Below are positions 23,298-36,324 of a stretch of 64,000 nucleotides of DNA, in pieces. The stretch is from Stenopsyche tienmushanensis (lineage: Eukaryota; Arthropoda; Insecta; Trichoptera; Stenopsychidae). Made by a program: the position numbers and the translations under genes. The notes under the pieces were generated by a model. The model ran no database searches. It was not told where the DNA came from and saw only the letters and a list, made by a program, of their open reading frames with translations. Every line of letters begins with the position of its first letter. Positions within the stretch are counted from its first letter, which is position 1. The stretch is from NCBI GenBank assembly GCA_008973525.1, contig WACJ01000124.1, forward strand, positions 868,001 to 932,000. The letters are read 5' to 3'.

Positions 23298-24611
23298 GAG
23301 TGTACTTTATTTTTTACTTTTTTCATCAAAACGTCTTATAAAAGATAAATATGTAAGCAATTGTATTTGATTTTTGTATGGGATTAAACTTTTTAACCAA
23401 ATTTTATCCAATGAATCGCATGAAAAATATATTTGAAGTCAGTAATTTTAAATTATTTCGTTATTGTTTTTGAATTTATTATACATGTTTTTAATTGAAG
23501 TATACACAAACAAACTCTCGATTCTTCTACATTCATTCTACAGCCTAGCCGCATAACTTTTATCAGAGTATAATTTGATTAAAATAGCAACTAAAGTAAT
23601 ATTAAAGCTATTAATCGTTTCACCCTAAAAATATTTTTTTCAAAAAGCCGAGGTAAACCAAAAAAATGGAGTTAGCTTAAATTTAAAATAGAATTTCACA
23701 TGTCTGGTCATACAACCAGATTTATAAAAAGATCTCAGCTAAAAGCTAACAAATTTTATTTGCAAAAAATAAAGCATAGAGCGAAATATAATACTAAATA
23801 AAGCCATAAAAATGAAACTATTGGGATAATATAATAAGTAAGCTTTACACTTATGATGTTAATTGATTATTAAAGTTTAATATTATTAAAGGTGTGGATA
23901 TATAAATTCATCATGGTTTTCTAAGAAATATAAGGTATATAATGCGGAAGCAACCCCAGGTGTGGGAATGGTAACGGGAGTTTTCCGGGAGCGCGGGACG
24001 GAAAGTGTTGAGCGTTTAGTTGTCCGCAGCGCACACCGCAACTTGAGGAAACATTAAGGTTGGTTCGAAGGAAGTGCGCCATGATATATGACCGCTTTTT
24101 ATTATCAACATTCAGCAATGTCTCATCCTGTTTACTGAAGACTTATCTACCAGAGTATGGACTACCTCATAAGCCGGCAATATTACCGCATACATGCATA
24201 CTATTTAAATATTTTCATACGCGGCTCCCGGGAAAACAGGAAAGCGGAACATCATATATGCGAGTTATGAGATATATAAACTGGATTGGACAGTGCTGGA
24301 AAAAACTTTATGTATTTGAGTTTTGATCGTCTTCCAGGACGCGAAAATACACGAATAGTTCCGAAAACTAACTTGGCGATTGAATGATGACGTTTAATGT
24401 CTACACAAATCATTTTGATGTATTATTTTGTAACGTTTATTAAAAGTTTAATAAAAATAGCATAAGTAAGCCTAATTCATTTGGAAATAATATGGCAAAA
24501 TATTTTATAAAATCTGTCAATTATTTCTTTCAAAATGAACCAGGACAGTGAGGGGTTGTTAATTCAATTAGAATAAATTTATTTATCCAAATTTGATTTA
24601 TCAGTCTACAG
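23298..24611. other. spacer with GC-richer island at about 23930-24360
   Basis: The island holds 'aatggtaacgggagttttcc', 'gggagcgcgggacgg' and 'tgtccgcagcgcacaccgca', in strong contrast to its surroundings. Frames of 65-88 codons cross it on both strands but none has domain or splice support. The rest is AT-rich spacer. Confidence 0.4.
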
Positions 24612-24851
24612 CAGAGGGGGCTAACCTTTTTGCAATTCAACGTCACACTTGACCAATGAAACTAGCATTGCTATAACTTGAGCAAGACTTTATACATTTT
24701 CTTCGTTCATATTCAACGGTGATAATATGAAGCTGCAAACTGTATTAAGCTTTTTAAAATCTGCGAATCTCTTTTCGAATTAATTCAATATTTTCTCCAA
24801 TACAGCAACATATTCTTTGTAATTTGTAATGCGACCCGTTGGGCGCACCTA
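24612..24851. mobile_element. short hAT-like MITE
   Basis: Left end CAGAGGGGGCTAACC and the reverse complement of the right end TAGGTGCGCCCAACG resemble each other and the hAT-type CAGGGGTGsCCAACC ends. Flanks GTCTACAG (24604-24611) and GTCTATAG (24852-24859) match at 7 of 8 positions. 240 bp, no coding capacity. Confidence 0.55.
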
Positions 24852-24859
24852 GTCTATAG

Positions 24860-27800
24860 CTTTATTGAAGCTGATTTTTTATCCCAAATGTATTGCAGAA
24901 ATATTGATTTACATGTATCAGTAAAGAGAACAAACGACAGTTCATGTATTTTTAATATGAATAAAATTATTTTCGTGGCTAAATATTTTTATTTTGATTT
25001 TTAAATGTGAGCTCTCAAATAATCTTGAAATATTGAATCATTAAGAAAAAGTAAAAAAATCAAAATTCAATCGAAATATTATCGAAACCCTTGATATTCG
25101 CATATTTATGGTATGATTTATAGCAAATTATTGTATATTAATAAAAACTAAAGTAAAAATATATTTTTTAAATAATGTCGCCATTATCAGGATTAAGATC
25201 GTTTATCTTATATAAATATAATATTAAGTAATCAGATTTTTTTAAATTGTTATGTTATAAATGGCGCCACAACTTTAACGATCATATCCATTAAGAAGGC
25301 TAATTTTATTGTTTTTGCTATCATCATCTTGTTTTATTGTCTTCAGCTATATCCATATATATTTAGATTCCTTTTATTACTAAGACCCAAACAAATTATA
25401 ATATGTTAAAGCTGTGGGACAAATTATGTCGGAAGATGAACGCCGTTTGAAAAGTTGAAAAAGCCCAGAAAGTAAACTGGTAGCAAAGCTACCCATTCAA
25501 CTGTAGGTAGTTAATGTTAACTAATAAGAATAATGGTCCCGAAGGATCCCCAAGACGAACATTCAAACATATATCGTGCCACTTTGAGCACAAACTGGGA
25601 GGCCATTAGCCTTCATGTCTCTCAGCTTACCCCCCAAAATGAGATACAGACGAGTCGATGTTGACTCAGTTAGTTGAGTTTAACGACGTCTATAACAATT
25701 TATTAAGAAAAACGATGACATAAGTGAATGATGTACGCGTAATTTCCGCATATTTTTGCATATATTAGTGCAGGAAAATTTACATTTGTGAGTACTTCGA
25801 CTTAACCCGAGAATGGCCGTGGTCGGAATAATTACGTTGAGGCTCAAAACTCACTCGTTTTGTGTAATCTTATTTTCGACGGCAACTAACGAGTTTATTT
25901 CAAATACTTCATGCTGTGAAGAAATCATTTGTTACATAGTAAAATCAACTCCAAAGGCTGAAAATAATCCTAATCAACCATATCATCCATCTTATCTCAT
26001 TTGTGAAACCCTTATATTTGACATTAACTGGAAAACATTAATTTTTCTTATATTATACCCAAGTAAAGGATCTCTACATATAGAGCACATCGACGAAACA
26101 AAGTTCCACTAACATAGAATCGCTTTTAATTCATGCAACAACTTTTGCTTTAAATAAATTCTCAAATATTTATTATAATGAAAAGGTACAATGCAATCTT
26201 CAATTCTAATACATAAGTATGATGCTTAATGTAATATAATGAGTATTTCGGCTTTAGACTTGAGCCTCTCGAATAGTTGATTTTATGCATTGATTTTTTT
26301 CCATTTGTTAACGGAAATTGTTAGCTAAAAGACAAAAACTGGATGACTGTCTGAAAGAACTGTCATGACATGATTCATATTAGTCATTTTATTATAAAAT
26401 AAATATTAAAATAATTGGATGTTGTTTTAATATTTCGATTAATCCTTCTTATGAAAAAATCTTATTTGAAAAGGCTGTTAATGCCATTGTAAGATCATGC
26501 TTAAAATTAATGTAAATATGTTGATGTCTTTCATATCAATTTCAGATAAATTTATGATTCCATTTCCTGATGATTGTCCTGAAATTTTGCTCAAAAAACT
26601 TTAGACTAAATTTACAGAGGGTGCTATACAAATCATATCAAAATGGTAGGCAATAGTTCCTTTCCTATAAAATGAAAAAATACATCATATATTGCTGAAA
26701 AAACCGTTATATTTTTCATTCAATTTCAATGCAATTTCTAATGCGCAAATCCGAATATCATTTAATGTTCTTTGGTTCTGTCTTGCAACAAGCTAAAGTT
26801 CCACAGGTTAACATAGCAATGCTGAAGTTCATGTAGGAATGGATATTTTATACTCTTCATATAAGAGTACCCTCCATTATAAAACTTATGACAAGATGTT
26901 TAAAACATAGATATTCTAACGTAAGCCTCATTTCATGTTGACACGTGTTTGATTTAAATTTACCTTTTAACGAGTGAAACGAGTATGGCGTCCTTCGAGG
27001 GGTTAAAAGCTCCCCATCTCGAACGAATGCTTTCCACATGTTTTTAAATCTCCAACGTGACATTAATTTGTGTTACGGTCGGGTGCTGAACTTGCGTTAT
27101 TCTGGAAGTTGGCCAAACACCTTTTGGAAAGTTTACAAATTGCTAACCAAAATTAGGCAATTTTATTGCATGCATTTCGCCTTGTTGTTTTGCTCTGGCG
27201 TAACCCGCACAGAAGCACACATTTAGCATACGAACCAAATCTAATTTACATACAAAAACAGGCGCATATAATATTAGCTCTTGGAATCTCATTATTATGT
27301 TTTAAGTCTAAATACAAATTGGGAATCAAAATTTCACCGTACCAACAAATTTTAGAAATTGGTTTTAATATTATCGATCAATCGTCTAGATTCAAGATTT
27401 GCCTGATGTTCTAGATTTGAAAGGGTAAATACTAAGATGATTAATAAAATAAGAGTGAATAAAAATACACTTTAACAAAAAATTATATATAGGGTAAGTG
27501 TTCTTCTATCTAAAAATTCCTTTTTAAATAATTTTGTCTTAATTTAATCCCATAAAAATTCTTTCCCAATAAAAGTCTTCTACGTCGACATCGTCTATGT
27601 TTCTTCAAACATTAAGTATGAAAAAGTATTTTTTTAAATATTTTTACATAAAAGGTGAAAATCACCTTCTAAGAATCGACTATTGTATATATCTAAGAGA
27701 GTAGAATGATTGTAAGTATCGTTTTCCCATTAGCCCCGCAAATCTTCAACACATGTCACGTCAAGGAGTGAGCTCGCACCATTGGCGCCGGAAAAAGTTT

Positions 27801-29760
27801 TTCCTAGTTTTTCCCTTAATGGCTTCCAGTAGAGCAGCGGCTTAAGTAACTTTACGGAATCGTTTTGTATGCAAACTTCGATAGGAACTCTGCGGACGGG
27901 ACATAAAATTGCTCAGTTAGCTGGAGAGAGCCTTTAAAAAGCTATGGCAAAAAATATGTCCCCATATCTTTACAGCAAAGAATATATTAAAAGCTTCTCG
28001 TGTGAATAAAGCACGCTTGACTTTGAATACACTTTTTATCCATAAACTATACCTGTTTCAACTAATGAGAAAATTATCGAGTTGTATAGTATTAAAAACA
28101 CGATCGTTTAACCAACAATTTTTTGAATACACAATCCAATTAACTATCAAGATTTTCTAACATATCATAACAAACTTGATATTAAATTGTTTACAATTTA
28201 ATATTTAAGTAAGTTCACTAATTAAAATCTATCTTCAACCTTCAAAATGTATCGAAATACTATTTAAGATGCAATAAATTCAAATGTTAAGTGTACAATA
28301 TTTTTACTTCAAACAATATTAATTTTTACAAACTTTGTATGAATGCATTGTGGGTATTAAGTTTTCTTCACTTGTGGCTAGAACAAGTCCTCTATTTTTC
28401 ATAGACAGTTTTTGCTTCTAATTGTCAATGATTTTTTTTTTCTTCAATCAAAGTAAGATTTCAACTTAAAGTTCGAAAATAAAATAAAGTTTTCATTGTT
28501 TCAAGTATTTTCTATGTTTTGTTGATAATGACGTTTATCTTAAAATGAGATCGCAGCTATCAACTGTTTGGCAGCTATCATACAAAGGAGTAAAGCTTGA
28601 TCGGTGATCCCTATATTTAACGGTATAAAAGCATATATTTTATCTGATGTAAAATTAATAGCATGATCAAAAGAAGCAGTAAAGTCGTTTTTAAAAAAAA
28701 AACTTTGGAAAACTTTTTATTTAATCCTCTCTGATTGGTTGGTTTCATATTATAATCTACAACATAGTTCCATTTTAAATAATTATAATAATTTCTCATT
28801 ACAGCATAAATATATAACAGGAATAATATTAAATCCAAATGAGCAAAGGTCACGTTTAGATTTAATGTCATTATGTATTATATAGAAATTATGTAAAATG
28901 AGGCAGAAAACTAAAAAGGTCAAAATATAAACCTTTTAGACTCTAAATTAAACTTTACTGCCATTTTTCATAGTTATCTAGACCATTTTCCACATATTTT
29001 CATACGTTCTTTTCAACTTTACAATTAATTTAAATTATTTTATCATTAAGAAACGATATGATCGAAAGCATGTGAAAATTATAATTCCGTTTATTACTAT
29101 TTTGTAATAAATACATATTAAAATAATGCTTCAGACTTATAATAAAATTGAGTATTTTAATCAGTTCAAGGGGTTCTTATTATTTTCTTTTTGGAATGAT
29201 GTTGATTCTTTTAATTAATCTGATGATAAATAATTATATTTATTTTTATTGTAGAAATTTGAATTCAAACCTCTATAATCATTTTAAAATCCTGACCTGC
29301 ACAACAATATTTTGCTTCTACGAGAAGAATGTAATTTCCAAACCATCAATAATTCAAGAATAAAAATATGTTCAACAAAACACTCATGCATTTTCTTAAT
29401 ACATGTCTTCTGTTTTATGATTTAATTATAGTATCTGATCTAAAAGTTTAACTAAACTCTATTGTATCTATAATTTAATTAATCCTGAAATCTAATTAGC
29501 TCTTTAAGCAACAAAAAACCAAGAATGGCGTCTGCATTTAAAAGACTTTCGTTCGAGTAGGACAGAGCTTTTATACTTAATTTAGTACATTATAAAGTAA
29601 ATATTGTTGATAAAACTATATTAAATTGACTTTTAGAAAACGTAGATATTATAATCAATTTTTGGCTTAATAAAATTATTTAACTAATAAAGCTCTATCA
29701 TTCCAAGCAGAAATCCATTAAAACATGTCAATATAAATTTGCTTTGTCGAAAATATATAT
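24860..29760. other. long gene-free stretch
   Basis: No supported exon. GC-richer patches occur at about 25420-25900, 26930-27230 and 27720-27960. A 99-codon + frame (25813-26112) has no recognisable domain. The remainder, in particular 28000-29760, is very AT-rich with runs of A and T and nothing I can name. Confidence 0.4.
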
Positions 29761-31650
29761 AAGAATATATTGTGGAGGAGAAATCTTCCAGAAGAGTTTA
29801 AGCATTTGCAACATTTTACATAAGCAAACACGCCAAAGTTCATTTCTTTCTACGCGCAAATACATTTTCACAGTGGGTGTACATAACGTTCTTGGCACTG
29901 TGTAGGAATCAAGTGCACTGTATCTATTTCGAATACATTTTCCAGTACTGACATTTTAATGGCTAATAGTGTGTCGGTGACATTTCTTTAATATGAAAAT
30001 AAAAATACTTTTAAAATATCGCAGTGGGCTAGTTCAGTACGAACGTCGTAGTCATATCTCTCCTCGGGAGCTTTTCCAAGGAGAGACATCAAATCTTACA
30101 CGGGAGAGACTGAATGTAAATTCAATTTATCTCTCAAGAAGCTGTAAAAGTAGAAATCGCATCCAATAGTCATTAGTCAGCGTCTTTTCTAGAATAATTA
30201 TTATGGGTTTGGAAATCTTCTAGTCGGAGCCGGAAGCGAGAAATTCTATATAAACGTATGAATAGAACTGCTTGAGCTTACAGGCGGCTGATGTAAAAGT
30301 ACAATTTATAAAGGTTTACAGATAAATTTTCTTTAACGAAAATAGTTCTATCTATCCCGTGATTTAAACAATGCAAAACAAATCTGGAAAACATCTACAG
30401 CATTATTTTTGATAAAGAAAAAATTACACCAATTAACTATGCGCAATGTATACAAAAATTTCTTCGTTGGGTAGTTTCATTTATTATGAGATCAGTAGGG
30501 AGATGATAAAAGATAAAACTGGTATTTCTGTTTAATAGATTTATTCACGAGTTTTCAGATAGATATAGATATCCCAACTGCGAGACTCTGATAGTGCCAG
30601 AATACGAGAATACGTCTTCTCTCGGACATAGCTTTTGATTAAAACACAATTTTTAAAAAAGACTATAAATTCAATGACCTTTCTTAGTTATATCAAATAT
30701 GATATACAATAGGAAATCACTACGGAAAATATTTATCCCAGGATTTCCTTCTACTGTTAATGAGTTAGTGTATGTTATTTGTTAATTGAGTTTATCTCAA
30801 TAGTATTGTTTCCAATTTAAAAGAAAGAAAGCATGGAAATGTATGCTATTTTACAACGTGTATACACAAAATATTGATTTTCTATATTTATTTAATTTAA
30901 ACAAAATAAAAAGGCGTAATGCTTCATTGTAATGAGATATCAAGAAATAATTAGTCCCTAAAATATAATTCGTTTGTTGGGACATCTCATTAAATAGCAT
31001 GACCTTAAAGCGACAAAGGTGCAGTACAAACAAGGCTCATAGATCAAATCTAAAATATGTTGATAACGTACAAATTATGGGGGATATTTGTTTCATAACC
31101 TTCCATTCTTTGCAAATGAGGAGCCATTAAAAACGTCTGCTGGTGGATGACAACAATGAAACGAATTTATAGTCGGTCCTTTGACGTCGGGGGCAAGTTG
31201 ACTCCGCTAGTCTGTATGGCCCATTGTGCGAGGAAAGAGTAGTCGAGAAAAGTTGGCCACGATCGATCTCGAAAGAAAGAAAGTCGGTTTTATGTCTGTC
31301 GAACTTTCCCAATATCCGGTCGCCGAAGCCAGTCGCCTTGGATCGTTATTCAGTGTAATGTAGCGCCATCTGTTATTTGCTCTCCAAACGAGTCTTTTAA
31401 AGGGATTTCTTCTCTAAAGTGTATTCCTGAACGAACCCTCATCCCTAACCGAGTGAGAAGTTCCCTCAAATTATGACTCTTACGCCCTATAAGCTATGAG
31501 ACAAAGCAATGGCTTTCAGGCTTAAAATGGAATCATATTTAAAGCTTTTGGTGCTGCCATCTATCGAGAAATCACCGATTAAAGCGATATCAAATAAAAC
31601 ATGGCGGCTAACTGAAAACTTTTCCAAAAGCTATAAAAACTCATTTGAAT
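29761..31650. other. spacer with two GC-richer patches, one promoter-like
   Basis: At about 29990-30330 the sequence contains 'tctctcctcgggagctttt', 'tcggagccggaagcgag' and, just after, 'tctatataaacg', a TATA-box-like word followed by an AT-poor stretch. No ORF follows. A second patch at about 31110-31500 includes 'tgtagcgccatctgtta' and 'ggtcgccgaagccagtcgcc'. Neither carries a recognised gene or transposon end. Confidence 0.35.
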
Positions 31651-31654
31651 TTTT

Positions 31655-31895
31655 ATACCTAGTCAATATTCAATGTATTATAAAGTTTTGGGTTCGAATC
31701 TATATCATGGTTTAATTTTTACTGTACTAACACATTTGCGAGATCTCTATAAAAGATCTTTCCAGGAAAAGGATTTTTCATGTGGGAATTTCCCTAAGTA
31801 TACAATTATTTAAATAGAAATGTTAAGTGATTCATAAATTAGCAACAGCGAAATTATCTTTTTAAATATATATTTTAATTATTCTTGCAAGACAA
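31655..31895. repeat. rearranged SINE family 1 copy, two orientations
   Basis: The left part reads in + orientation: B-box-like 'GGGTTCGAATCTATATC' (31690) followed by 'ctgtactaacacatttgcga', matching the head/body junction of the copy at 3415. The right part (about 31835-31895) reads 'agcgaaattatcttttt' to 'attattcttgcaa', which corresponds to the minus orientation of the SINE body. The copy is therefore an inverted composite, or two copies joined. Confidence 0.5.
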
Positions 31896-31904
31896 GATTA
31901 ACTG

Positions 31905-32165
31905 TTCCTCACAGGGTCACGGACGCCTTAGGGCTTCGCTTTTCAGGCTTAGACTTTCCCCGATTTCGGAGTGTCCGTGCGGAGATCCGGTCATGGACGT
32001 AAACCACGTTCTGTGGACATGTTCGGGCAAGGCGTTCGATCGCAAGGCGCTCATTTAAAGTGTCAGCGGTCTGAAAGGCGGACCGGTTGAACACACAAAC
32101 CTTGTGGCCACTCCCTCATCTTCTAGGGCATTTAGGGCTTTTTGTATAAGCTATGGGGAGAAATG
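31905..32165 (+). pseudogene. 3' tail of a non-LTR reverse transcriptase ORF
   Basis: In one + frame (from about 31968): 'SECPCGDPVMDVNHVLWTCS', a C-x-C...H-x4-C zinc-knuckle-like tail typical of the C end of I/Jockey/R1-group ORF2 proteins, then 'KAFDRKAL', a stop, and 'KGGPVEHTNLVA', 'SRAFRAFCISYG'. The preceding 60 bases give related sequence in another frame. The rest of the element is absent. It differs from the tail in the element at 4085-5735. Confidence 0.6.
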
Positions 32166-32492
32166 CATTCTTGAAGCTTTCTACGTTCTCCATGATCATG
32201 AAAACCCCCCAGAGGCTAATTTAAATTGGTTACTCGCACCAAATGAGGTCGCGAACGAGACTGGACTTCTCCTCACCCATGTATTTTAATTCTATCTATG
32301 CTGGTTTTTTTGTTGTTTTAATTTACAAAATCTAGCTAGTTTCTAGAAGTTGAGAATGAGCGTGTCCTCGCGTACATGGATATTAAATTCAGGTTTTGCA
32401 CCTCACTGTGCACTTTTGTTGAGCGGGCTGACATAATCCCGAATAGCGGGATCAACAAACAGCTCGAGCCTAAGAACAAGATTCGAAACTCG
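32166..32492. other. spacer, probable 3' flank of the retrotransposon tail
   Basis: GC-richer than the surroundings up to about 32290, then mixed sequence with 'aatcccgaatagcgggatca' (a short inverted repeat around 32435-32455). No gene seen. Confidence 0.35.
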
Positions 32493-32613
32493 AAGCTCAA
32501 TCGAAGCTGAGCCAAAGCTGATTCAAAGTTGTTTCAAAGCTGACTCGGAGCAGAACCGAAGACAATTCGAAACCACCTCGAAGCTGAGCTGAAGCTGACT
32601 CGAAGCTTGACTG
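32493..32613. repeat. degenerate 11-bp tandem repeat, 11 units
   Basis: Eleven consecutive 11-base units of the form AAGCTGACTCG, for example AAGCTCAATCG, AAGCTGAGCCA, AAGCTGATTCA, AAGTTGTTTCA, AAGCTGACTCG, ending with AAGCTTGACTG. The period holds without any insertion or deletion across 121 bp, although individual units differ at up to five positions. A shorter lead-in ('aagattcg aaactcg') precedes it. Consistent with a minisatellite; 11 bp is not a multiple of three, so it is unlikely to be coding. Confidence 0.8.
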
Positions 32614-32639
32614 TATGGGGCCTGCACCTCTTTTATACT

Positions 32640-32938
32640 CGATTTAATGCTCCTATTCTCTTATAGCCATCATTTTGGAAGGCAATCTATTGCCCAGTTG
32701 TCATAGAAATTAATGTAATTAGGATATGGACGTTGCTCTTATTACCATCTGAAATGTTATTGTGTTATGCTTCCAAAAAATTCGATGATTCGCATTGTTT
32801 CGAAAACAAGTTGTTATTTCGATCATTAAGATATGTCTAGCGTCATATAATTATAAAATTATTTAGTAAAATCGGGATCGACCAAATCTTGCTTTAAAAT
32901 CGACCAGTCGATTGCGATCGACCGGTTGGGCACCTCTG
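32640..32938. mobile_element. right end of a hAT-like element (left end not found)
   Basis: The stretch ends with 'gcgatcgaccggttgggcac' then 'CTCTG' at 32938, the form of a hAT right end (reverse complement CAGAGGTGCCCAACCGG), preceded by repeated 'atcgacca' words. It directly joins a SINE head from 32939, suggesting insertion into that SINE. Neither a left end nor a target duplication was identified, so the left boundary is approximate. Confidence 0.4.
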
Positions 32939-33175
32939 ATATAGACTATTATAAAAGTTTGGGTTCAAATTGGTTGTGGATAAATGATTTTTTTATCTTA
33001 CTTACTGATTTGCAATAATCGTTAAAATATCATTTAAAAATAATTATAATTTTACCCATCACTCATAGGTCCTCTCCTACTTGAATATTACTGTTCAAAT
33101 AATCTTATCATTCCTTATCTATATGTGAAAACTAATGGTAAATCACCGCAAATCTTCAATGGAAATCGTCTGCGT
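32939..33175 (+). repeat. tRNA-derived SINE family 1, + copy, 5' truncated
   Basis: Begins inside the head: 'ctattataaaagtttgggtt' and 'caaattggttgtgg'. The middle body is largely missing. It then picks up the 3' body 'cccatcactcataggtcctc' and 'tggtaaatcaccgcaaatct'. The same internal gap is present in the copy at 52130. Confidence 0.65.
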
Positions 33176-34414
33176 TTTATTAAACATTTCATTTCGATAA
33201 TTGCTATTTTTGATTACGCCATTAAAATTGTTTTACTAAGTTTGGATTAAAAATTGGAACACGATCTTCAAATATGATTTTATAGCATGCTAATCCAAAT
33301 TGTATAGAACGTCAGATGATATTAGATCGAGGGTCAAGGGCGCGATTTATAAATTCACACCGCCGTCTTAAACTTTCAAAGGCCAATATCTCAACTCGAC
33401 CGCTCAAGATGAGGTTTTCACGGAAGAAGGAATATTAAATGAAGGTCACTTAAACCTATTGGTCATCTATATTGCAAATTTCAAGCATGTAGCAAAACTA
33501 CAATAATTAATTAAATCCGAATGAACCCTTGTTTCCCTCAACGGACATCTTCCGACGTTTGAAGCTCGGGTGGTGAAACCCTATTCAGAAACGGCGCTGC
33601 TAAATCTAAAGCTCTCACGACTAGCATCCTTTCGGGGAGGTCAGAGGCTTTCTTCGCTAATTTTGGTTTTGTAACGGAACAGATATTTAATTAACGCCAC
33701 TTAGATCATCTGACGTCTGAATGTTTTAATTAATTCATTCCGTATCGTTGCGAGTGTTGGATTTATTTTGCAATCCGGGTTAAATCGACATTTTTTATGG
33801 AAACTCTCCTATGTGCGAAAGTAATCTTCGGACCGATTTATATGAGCACTTCGTAATGGAAAGATGATGAGGAGCTCGTGTGGGAAAGAGTTCATTTGTA
33901 AGGATGTCGACAGATGGTACGTCTTGCGAACACAAGGAAGAGTTAAGTGATATCTTCACTCCATTTACTCCCGTGGTAAAATTCAGAAACGTCTAGACGG
34001 TATTTCGAATAATCATACGTATTTATTCATCCACATGAATTTATTTGCGACCATAACAAAGCATTTTGATACAATTATGGATATACATACAATACTTTTG
34101 ACTTTCATCAGAATTTATACGGTCAAGTTTTCACTTTAGCATGTTTCAGAAATTAAGCAGTGTCGGATGAAAAAGAGAATATTTCATCTGGTGTATATAG
34201 GACGTCTAGTATATTATGGTACTGCGGGCAGCTAGGTCATCTGTTACAGTAATCAACTTGCACAATTTATTAAGTCTACTGTAATTTATAGTTTGTGCTG
34301 TAGCTTAGGAGAGAAACGAGCTTACAGCATCACGCCATATGAATAACGTCAAATAAAAAGGCATTAAAGCTGTCCAAAGGAAGTATCAACTACGACAACT
34401 TTTATTTAATTTAA
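33176..34414. other. spacer with GC-richer island at about 33290-34060
   Basis: The island includes 'ggtcaagggcgcgatttata', 'caccgccgtcttaaac', 'cgaccgctcaagatgagg' and 'ttcggggaggtcagaggctt'. No long frame, splice-supported exon or transposon end is seen. Possibly regulatory. Confidence 0.4.
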
Positions 34415-34570
34415 TATATTAGTGGAATTGAAAAGTAAACCATTTTTATGTATGAACATAATATTTTAATATTATTTTAAATACGAGCATATTAAATCAA
34501 AATTATTTTTCCTTCATTATTAACAATAGCATTCCATCTTTTTCCCACATGTTTAAGTCCATTTAATAAA
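34415..34570 (-). pseudogene. mariner transposase C-terminal relic
   Basis: On the minus strand from about 34562: 'GLKHVGKRWNAIVNNEGKI' then 'ILI' and a stop, the usual C end of a mariner transposase (R-W-x-x-x-I-x-x-x-G). About 100 bp further lies 'atggtttacttttcaattcc', which may be the 3' inverted repeat, near 34418-34440. The rest of the element was not recognised. Confidence 0.55.
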
Positions 34571-36324
34571 TTAATTGTGATGTGGAATTTAAATAAAAAT
34601 AACTGTGATCTTAAATTTCACTTAAATATTAAAATGTCCCAAATACTGGAACAAATGTAATAAAGCATGTAATAAAACTTGCCAATTTTATTTATGAAAT
34701 TCATTCCTGGATATTTAAAATGGGGAAGTGCATATCATAATGAAATATGACTCATTTCAGCAATTTTCAGCAGATTTCTGATTGAAATGGATCACTGCAA
34801 TTAATTATAATACACTACTGCTATGATAATTTATTTGATTTGAGTGATTCAAAATAAATCATTTCTAACAAATATAGCCAAGCCAAAAATAGTGTTAATA
34901 GTGCTAGTATTTTTTTTAATAATGCTCAAATTTTAAAGGGTGGTGAAATCAGTTTCCCTGATGGGCCATAGAGGTAACAAGGCTTTATTACCATTGATAT
35001 TTTTGCAATGGTTTATCATAGAACTCATTCAACTAGTTTTGTATGAAGTCTTTAAAGACAACATCACACACATCATAGATATTCCACGCGGATGCATCGC
35101 ATTTTTATTATATATTACACAAATACAATTTCATCTTTTAATTAACAATTTTCATTAACAAATGGAAAAAGCAATGCATAAAATCAACTTTTAGCTAATA
35201 AATTTCATTTTTACTGAGCGAGAGTCGCTTTTGGAACCATCTTTAATATTTTTTGAATATAAATTCACTAAAATGATTCATCATTTTTAATACTTTAAAT
35301 GAATTCTTACAAAAATCTAAGGAAAATAGCATAGAATATCTAATATAGAATTCATCATTTTTGAGATTTGATATTTTATCCCTAGTAACAAATGGCTTTA
35401 AAATAAGAATTACTATTCGATGCCCAAAAACATGTAATTTTACATTATTGATTTTCTAAAAAAATAATTTGGTTATTATATTTTATAGATCCCCAAATAA
35501 AGATCATATGAATAAGCAAGGCCTGGATTATTTCAACAGACTAATTTAATCCACCCATTAGCACAAACGTGCCCAAATTTGCTCAGTTCCATATAATTCA
35601 TATACGGTTTTCAATGCCAACACAAGCAATAAATCAACAGAGAGCAAACAAGTTTTAATGCGATTGCCATATCGGGTTCGCTGTACATGTCAAAGCAATA
35701 TCTTCGAAATGATTCATAAGTTGAATGTCTTCGAACAAAAAATATTGATGTAGGCAAGTGCAAGCTTAGTAGCTATCTGCGTTTATAATTTGAATATAAT
35801 TTTAATTTAAACTTAAAGAGTATTCTTCATATTCAGTGGTTCAAATCATGACCCAAACTGGTTCTAAATTTATCATGATACCCCACTGCTGCAAATTTTA
35901 AGCTAATTTATTTTTTAACAAATTAAAGCTATAGACAGTATTTATTTACTCTGTTTAGAATTTTAGTAATTTCGCATAGATCAGCTGCCACTTGGGTCTG
36001 AATTACGGACAACTTTAGTAACAGAAACAGTAAAAATGATTCTCAACGAATTGTCTGATATTTATGCGCATAAAATCTAGGAAATATTAAAAACAAATCT
36101 GCCCGTTCTGATATAAAATACGATAATATAATAAATAAAGCGTTAGTTCTTCCGAGATCTGACAATTTTTGCAGAATTTTCACTGTATGTTTCAAAACTA
36201 TTTTATAAAAGTTAGGAAAAAAATATTATAGCAGAACTTTGGACCATCTTCAAAAATGATAATATTACAAAATTATGATATAATATTGAACGTATTTTCA
36301 ATGTACTTGTTATTTTTTTTATAG
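34571..36324. other. spacer, nothing recognised
   Basis: Very AT-rich; a 72-codon frame at 34940-35158 has no support. No repeat or transposon ends noticed. Confidence 0.5.

Noticed and set aside
25813..26112. 99-codon plus frame
   Set aside because: No domain or start support; part of it overlaps a GC-richer patch that is open on several frames.
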